Source: Burkholderiales bacterium 8X
Lineage (GTDB): Bacteria; Pseudomonadota; Gammaproteobacteria; Burkholderiales; Burkholderiaceae_C
Reading direction: 5' to 3'
DNA: 64,000 bases
Assembly: GCA_902506565.1 (NCBI GenBank)
Contig: LR732703.1
Location: 2,404,125 to 2,468,124 of the forward strand
A model generated the notes under the pieces. That model searched no databases and was not told the DNA's origin. It saw only the letters and a program-made list of their open reading frames with translations. Shown here piece by piece: positions 59,741 to 64,000 of this stretch. A program made the translations under genes and the position numbers. Every line of letters starts with the position of its first letter. The first letter of the stretch is position 1.

Positions 59741-61480
59741 TTGAACCAGCCGACGCCTGCCATCGTTGCCCAAAGCGCCGTTCGCCGCCTTCCGCGGCTG
59801 GCGCTTCTGCTTCTTTGCGCGGCCTACCTGATGCCGGGCCTCATCGGTCGCGGGCCCTGGAAGAGCGCCGATATCTCCGCCTACGGCTACATGGCCGAAC
59901 TGGCTCAAAGCGGCCAGGGCCTTCTTCGCTGGCTCGATCCGCTCTTGCTCGGATTGCGCCCCGAGACGCCGGCGCTCCTGCCGTACTGGATCGGCGCCTG
60001 GGCCATCAAGGCCGCACCCGCCTGGATCTCGCCCGATCTCGCCGTTCGTTTCGCCTATGCGCTGATGCTGTGGCTGACCTTTACCGCGACCTGGTATGCG
60101 GCGTATTACCTGGCGCGCACCAGCCAGGCGCAGCCGGTGGCCTTCGCGTTCGGCGGCGAAGCCAGGCCCAAGGACTATGCCCGTGCGATCGCGGATGGCG
60201 CCTTGCTGGCCTTGATCGCCTGCCTGGGGCTCGCCCAGCTGGGACACGAGACCACGCCAGCGTTGGCGCAGCTCTTCTTTTCTTCTCAGCTTTTCTACGG
60301 CATCTCGGCCCTGCCCTACCGCCGCAAGGGCCCGCTCGTCGCCATCCTGGTAGGCCTCGCAGGTACCGCGCTCAGCGGCGCACCCGCGGTCGCCTTGCTG
60401 CTGGGCTTCTTCGCCATGCTCTTCGTCAGCTCCGACCGGCGGCGCAGCACCGGGTCGGCCTCGTCCGAAGATTCCACCTACCCGCTATTCGCGCTGAGCG
60501 CAATGATCGTGGCGACCGCGCTCACGGGGCTGCTGGCGGCACAGCTCGGCCTCTGGCACTGGAAGATCGATCTGCCCGGCACCAGCGCGTCGAAGTCGCT
60601 CGCATCCGACCTGCGCAGCCAGGCGAAGCTGCTGCTGTGGTTTACCTGGCCGGCGTGGCCGCTCGCGGTCTGGACCCTGTGGCGCTGGCGTCGCCAGCTG
60701 GGCGCTCGGCATGTCGCCGTGCCCTTGCTGTTCGCGCTGGTGCCGCTCGCCGCCACCTGGACGACCGCCTTCTCCGAGCGGTCGCTGCTGCTCGCCCTGC
60801 CCGCACTGGCCACCCTGGCGGCATTCGCCCTTCCCACCTTCCGGCGAAGCGTATCAGCGCTGATCGACTGGTTCACCCTGCTTTTCTTCAGCGGCTCGGC
60901 GGCCATCATCTGGGGCTACTGGATCGCGATGCAGACCGGTTACCCGCCGAAGATGGCCGCCAGCGTGACGCGGCTGGTGCCGGGCTTCATACCTTCGGTT
61001 TCATGGCTTGCGTTGGTGTTCGCACTGGCGGCCACGCTCGCGTGGTGCTGGCTGGTGCGCTGGCGCACCGGTCGACATCGTGCGGCCCTCTGGAAGACCC
61101 TGGTGCTGCCCGCCGGGGGTGCGGCGCTGTGCTGGCTGCTGGGCACGACCTTGTGGTTGCCGGCACTCGACTACGCGCTCAGCTACGCGCCGCAGGTTCA
61201 CGCCATCGCGCAACGCGTCGGGCAACCGAGCTGCATCTCCACCGTTGCCCTGACTCGGCCCCAGATCGCCGCGCTGCGGTATCACGCCCAGTTCAACCTG
61301 AAGCCGTTGGACGTCAGCGTCCCGCTCTGCCCCTGGATCGTTGCCGGCCCGGACGCCATCGGCAGCCTCCACCAGATCGTCAACCTGGAGGGTTGGCGCT
61401 TCGACGGCACGCTGCGGCGACCCACGAGCGCGAGCGACGACCTGCTGCTCTTCCAAAGGGTCGCACCCAGCGGTGGCTAG
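59741..61480 (+). CDS. GT39-like polytopic membrane glycosyltransferase
   Basis: A 579-residue inner-membrane protein with roughly 11 hydrophobic helices, resembling ArnT/GT39 family enzymes that use polyprenyl-phosphate sugars. Near the N-terminus RGPWKSADISAYGYMAELAQSGQ holds the acidic residue pair expected in the first periplasmic loop. A Ser/Arg-rich cytoplasmic loop (SSDRRRSTGSASSED) divides the protein. The C-terminal ~100 residues are soluble. The start is TTG at 59741. Its 3' end overlaps the MATE gene, suggesting an operon. The acceptor is unknown. Confidence 0.78.
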   Translation: MNQPTPAIVAQSAVRRLPRLALLLLCAAYLMPGLIGRGPWKSADISAYGYMAELAQSGQGLLRWLDPLLLGLRPETPALLPYWIGAWAIKAAPAWISPDLAVRFAYALMLWLTFTATWYAAYYLARTSQAQPVAFAFGGEARPKDYARAIADGALLALIACLGLAQLGHETTPALAQLFFSSQLFYGISALPYRRKGPLVAILVGLAGTALSGAPAVALLLGFFAMLFVSSDRRRSTGSASSEDSTYPLFALSAMIVATALTGLLAAQLGLWHWKIDLPGTSASKSLASDLRSQAKLLLWFTWPAWPLAVWTLWRWRRQLGARHVAVPLLFALVPLAATWTTAFSERSLLLALPALATLAAFALPTFRRSVSALIDWFTLLFFSGSAAIIWGYWIAMQTGYPPKMAASVTRLVPGFIPSVSWLALVFALAATLAWCWLVRWRTGRHRAALWKTLVLPAGGAALCWLLGTTLWLPALDYALSYAPQVHAIAQRVGQPSCISTVALTRPQIAALRYHAQFNLKPLDVSVPLCPWIVAGPDAIGSLHQIVNLEGWRFDGTLRRPTSASDDLLLFQRVAPSGG

Positions 61481-62825
61481 CAGCAGCGAACGAGGGCTGA
61501 TCGCCCGCCACGCCGGCACGGTCTTGGTCGGCCAGCTCGCCACCATGGCATTCGGCGTGACCGATGCTATCGTCGCCGGCCGGTTCGCCGAAGGCGCCCT
61601 GGCGGCCCTGTCGGTGGGATCCGCCATCTTCATCAGCGTCTTCGTCTCGCTCAGTGGCGTGCTGCAGGCGCTGCTGCCGGTCTGGGCCGAACTGCATGGC
61701 GCCGGCCGCACCGCGCAGGTCGGCGCGTCGCTCAGGCAATCGCTCTACCTCGCGCTGGTCGTCGTGCTGCTCGGCATGGCGGTGCTGCTGTTCCCGGCGC
61801 CGCTCCTTCGATGGGCGGAGGTGCCGCCAGAAATGCGAGCCGAGGTCGAGACCTACCTGCAGGTGCTGGCCTTCTCGCTCGCACCCGCGCTGCTGTTCCG
61901 GCTTTTCAGCACGCTCAACCAGAGCCTCGGCCGACCCAAGCTCATCACCGCGATGCAGATCGGATCGCTCTGCATCAAGCTGCCGCTCTCGATCTGGCTG
62001 ACCTTCGGCGGCGGCGGAATGCCGGCGATGGGGCTGGTCGGCTGCGGCATCGCGACCCTGGTGGTTTACTGGGCGCTCTTCATCGGCGCGATCTGGCTGA
62101 TGCGCACTCGCACGTTCTTCCTGGAGCTTCGCCTCTGGCAGCGCATCGAGCCGCCCGATTGGGCGCAGATTCGCCGCTTCGCCCGCCTCGGGTTGCCGGC
62201 CGGCATGGCCGTGCTGGTCGAAGTGACCTCCTTCACGCTGATGGCGCTCTTCATCGCGCGGCTCGGCACCTCGGCGTCGGCTTCGCACCAGATCGCAGCC
62301 AGCCTCACCGCGGTCGCGTACATGATGCCGCTCTCGCTTTCCATCGCGACCAGCGCGCGCGTCAGCTTCTGGCTCGGTGCCTCGGACGAGAGGCGTGCCC
62401 GCGGTGCCGTCGCCAAAGGTCTGGAGATGACGCTCGTCGCCGCCTTGCTGGTGGCGACCGCGATGGTGGCCTTGCGCAGCCAGCTCGCCACGATCTACTC
62501 GCCGAATCCGGCCGTGGTGGCGCTCGCCTCGACCCTGCTCCTGGCAACCGCTGCCTACCACCTGGCGGATGCCGTGCAGACCCTGTGCGTCTTTTTGCTG
62601 CGCTGCTATCGCATCACCTTCGTGCCACTGGCGATCTACGGCACCCTGCTGTGGGGCCTGGGCCTCGGCGGGAGCTACCTGCTGGCCTACCGCGGACTCG
62701 GCCCGTGGCCGGCGATGCAATCGCCGCTGGCTTTCTGGCTGATGAGCGCCGCGGCGCTCTGGATCACGGCGCTGCTCTTCGTGGCCCTGCTCTGGCGCAC
62801 CCTCAAGCGGCGCCGCTTCGACTAG
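61473..62825 (+). CDS. MATE-family multidrug/cation antiporter
   Basis: A 450-residue NorM-like transporter with twelve membrane helices in two MatE repeats: the first from HAGTVLVGQLATMAFGVTDAIVAGRFAEGALAAL (about 12-45, shown in part), the second from FARLGLPAGMAVLVEVTSFTLMALFIARLG. It exports cationic drugs or metabolites using Na+ or H+ gradients. Translation seems to start at GTG 61473, eight bases inside the GT39-like gene. The 3' end overlaps the convergent phoR stop by 23 bases. Substrates are unknown. Confidence 0.88.
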   Translation: MASSSERGLIARHAGTVLVGQLATMAFGVTDAIVAGRFAEGALAALSVGSAIFISVFVSLSGVLQALLPVWAELHGAGRTAQVGASLRQSLYLALVVVLLGMAVLLFPAPLLRWAEVPPEMRAEVETYLQVLAFSLAPALLFRLFSTLNQSLGRPKLITAMQIGSLCIKLPLSIWLTFGGGGMPAMGLVGCGIATLVVYWALFIGAIWLMRTRTFFLELRLWQRIEPPDWAQIRRFARLGLPAGMAVLVEVTSFTLMALFIARLGTSASASHQIAASLTAVAYMMPLSLSIATSARVSFWLGASDERRARGAVAKGLEMTLVAALLVATAMVALRSQLATIYSPNPAVVALASTLLLATAAYHLADAVQTLCVFLLRCYRITFVPLAIYGTLLWGLGLGGSYLLAYRGLGPWPAMQSPLAFWLMSAAALWITALLFVALLWRTLKRRRFD

Positions 62826-64000
62826 TTGCTGCCGGCCTCACTCTTGCCGCCGGAAAACACAAGGCGAAACGCGAACCCTTGCCCAGCTCGCTTTCGATCC
62901 GCAGCTCCACCGCATGCCGCTGTGCCACGTGCTTGACGATGGCGAGTCCCAGCCCGGTGCCGCCGGTCTCGCGCGAGCGACTGCGGTCGACCCGATAGAA
63001 GCGTTCGGTGAGCCGCGGTATGTGCTCGGGCGCCACGCCGGGGCCGCTGTCCTGCACGGAAAACTCGCCGCGGCCGTCCGGCAGGATCCGCCAAATCACG
63101 GTCACGTTGCCGCCGCCGGGCGTGTAGCGAATGGCGTTGCTCACCAGGTTCGACATCGCGCTTTGCAATTCGGTCGCCGCGCCCGCGATTTCCGAATCGT
63201 CTTCCGCTGAAAAGGTCAGCCGATGCGGCTGGGTCAGCCGCCCCGACAAACCGCGCGCTTCCTCCTCGCATTGCGCCAGCAAGGCCCGCACGCGCGTCCA
63301 GCTGCTGAGCGGCGGCGCCGCGCTGCCCTCCAGCCGCGACAGCGTCAGCAGGTCGTTGACCAGCGTCTCCATCCGGTGCGATTGCTGCGCCATGAGGCCG
63401 AGATAGCGCAATCGCTCCTCGGCTTCGAGCGGAAGGTTCTGCAGGGTCTCGACGAAGCCTGCGAGTACCGTGAGAGGCGTGCGGATTTCGTGCGACACGT
63501 TGGCCACGAAGTCACGCCGCATCGCCTCGGCCTGCTCCAGCGCCGTGATGTCCCTCGTGAGCAGCATGCGCCGGTTGCCGGCATACGGATGGACCTGCAC
63601 CGAAAGCCTGGCGGGCTGCCCGCGCTGCATCTGGCTCGGCGACGGCGCGTCGATCACGACGTCGCGGCTGTAGTTCCAGGACGCGAGGTACGCCACGAAG
63701 GCCGGGTCGCGCACCAGGTTGATCAGGTGCTGCAGCAAATCGCGCTCGGCATCGATGCCGAGTTGCGCGGCGGCGGTCTGATTGCACCACTCGATCCGGC
63801 CTTGTGCGTCGATCAGCACCACGCCGTTCGGGGAAGCCTGGATGGCCGCCAGGAATTCCTGCAGCCGATCCTCGGCATGCCGGGCCTGCTGCTCGCGCGT
63901 GCGAAGCAGCTTGCGAATGCGCTCGGCCAGTTCGCCCCAGGTGCCGGCACCGCGGCCCGGAAGCCCGACGCCGTCGTTGCGCAGGGCCGCCAGCAAGCGC
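62803..64000 (-). CDS. phoR: Phosphate regulon sensor kinase PhoR, 5' end beyond the window
   Basis: Histidine kinase controlling PhoB in response to phosphate. About 399 residues are visible. A PAS domain (about 45-150; SPNGVVLIDAQGRIEWCN) precedes the H-box DFVANVSHEIRTPLTVLAGF. The N-box SNLVSNAIRYTPGG, G1 DSGPGVAPEHIPRLTERFYRVD and G2 GGTGLGLAIVKHVAQRH follow. The frame stays open to the edge and the membrane anchor expected at the N-terminus is missing, so a TTG near 63996 is not the true start. phoB should lie just outside. The 3' end overlaps the MATE gene. Confidence 0.88.
   Translation of the reverse strand, partial: RLLAALRNDGVGLPGRGAGTWGELAERIRKLLRTREQQARHAEDRLQEFLAAIQASPNGVVLIDAQGRIEWCNQTAAAQLGIDAERDLLQHLINLVRDPAFVAYLASWNYSRDVVIDAPSPSQMQRGQPARLSVQVHPYAGNRRMLLTRDITALEQAEAMRRDFVANVSHEIRTPLTVLAGFVETLQNLPLEAEERLRYLGLMAQQSHRMETLVNDLLTLSRLEGSAAPPLSSWTRVRALLAQCEEEARGLSGRLTQPHRLTFSAEDDSEIAGAATELQSAMSNLVSNAIRYTPGGGNVTVIWRILPDGRGEFSVQDSGPGVAPEHIPRLTERFYRVDRSRSRETGGTGLGLAIVKHVAQRHAVELRIESELGKGSRFALCFPAARVRPAATSRSGAA

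Noticed and set aside
62803-63996. phoR starting within the window at the TTG near 63996
   Set aside because: The frame is open to the window edge and the expected N-terminal membrane anchor is missing, so the true start lies beyond it.

Overview
The window is GC-rich, densely packed bacterial chromosome. Gene content and synteny point to a betaproteobacterium of the order Burkholderiales, most like Comamonadaceae (Variovorax-type). Evidence includes bpt beside aat, the dnaX-ybaB-recR string with a small SRP RNA next door, a sigma factor/DUF3619/DUF3106/RDD cluster, an IclR-type pobR facing pobA, and a K+-independent proton pyrophosphatase. This placement is inference. No insertion sequence, prophage, tRNA, rRNA operon or CRISPR array was seen.

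Layout. 1-2.2 kb is the edge of a carotenoid locus: crtX (cut by the window start) diverges from crtE. 2.2-4.1 kb holds an 8-oxoguanine-deaminase-like amidohydrolase and an unknown protein. 4.2-8.6 kb is a minus-strand run of IclR regulator, response regulator, histidine kinase and a DegP-type protease; the IclR gene faces pobA (8.7-9.9 kb). 9.9-12.3 kb is a lone form-II CoxL-type molybdenum hydroxylase subunit. 12.4-16 kb carries the N-degron transferases aat and bpt, a second IclR regulator, and pbpG.

16-24 kb is a branched-chain amino acid block on the minus strand: ilvI-ilvH-ilvC with its own terminator, pssA, then two tandem leuA genes of different families. These are preceded by a complete leucine attenuator (a 17-residue leader peptide with clustered Leu codons, an antiterminator pairing and a terminator). 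Divergent from ilvI is an ECF-sigma cluster (24.2-26.6 kb), then dgkA, a LOG phosphoribohydrolase, a P-II protein, an EamA transporter and a FemAB/GNAT-like protein. At 30.4-33.4 kb a soluble (ppa) and a membrane (hppA) pyrophosphatase face away from each other. 33.4-34.8 kb is an AT-richer pocket of unknown genes, followed by a lipoprotein phospholipase D, a periplasmic peroxiredoxin and an aldehyde dehydrogenase whose 3' end is tandemly repeated.

38.6-43.4 kb: a ZIP metal transporter diverges from a start-stop-overlapped molybdenum cofactor operon (moaA-mobA-moeA, then a cyclic-nucleotide-binding protein). 43.4-47.1 kb reproduces the rnhA/yafS/gloB/mltD neighbourhood known from E. coli. 47.1-50.4 kb encodes a NitT/TauT-type ABC importer and a MAPEG protein. 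50.4-53.3 kb is dnaX-ybaB-recR, where dnaX contains a nine-A slippery run followed at once by a stop in the -1 frame and by a stem-loop. 53.4-64 kb holds an astacin-like metalloprotease, the 4.5S SRP RNA, a HI0933-type flavoprotein, trxA, rho, an oxidoreductase, rpmE2, a GT39-like membrane protein, a MATE transporter and the 3' part of phoR.

The most rewarding signals are regulatory: the leuA attenuator, the dnaX slippage site, two genes starting from one shared CATG, several promoters placed as if for leaderless mRNAs, and operator-like palindromes in divergent intervals. I found no clear wholly new multi-gene system; the ECF-sigma/DUF3619/DUF3106/RDD operon and the unknown genes at 33.4-34.8 kb are the best places to look for one.
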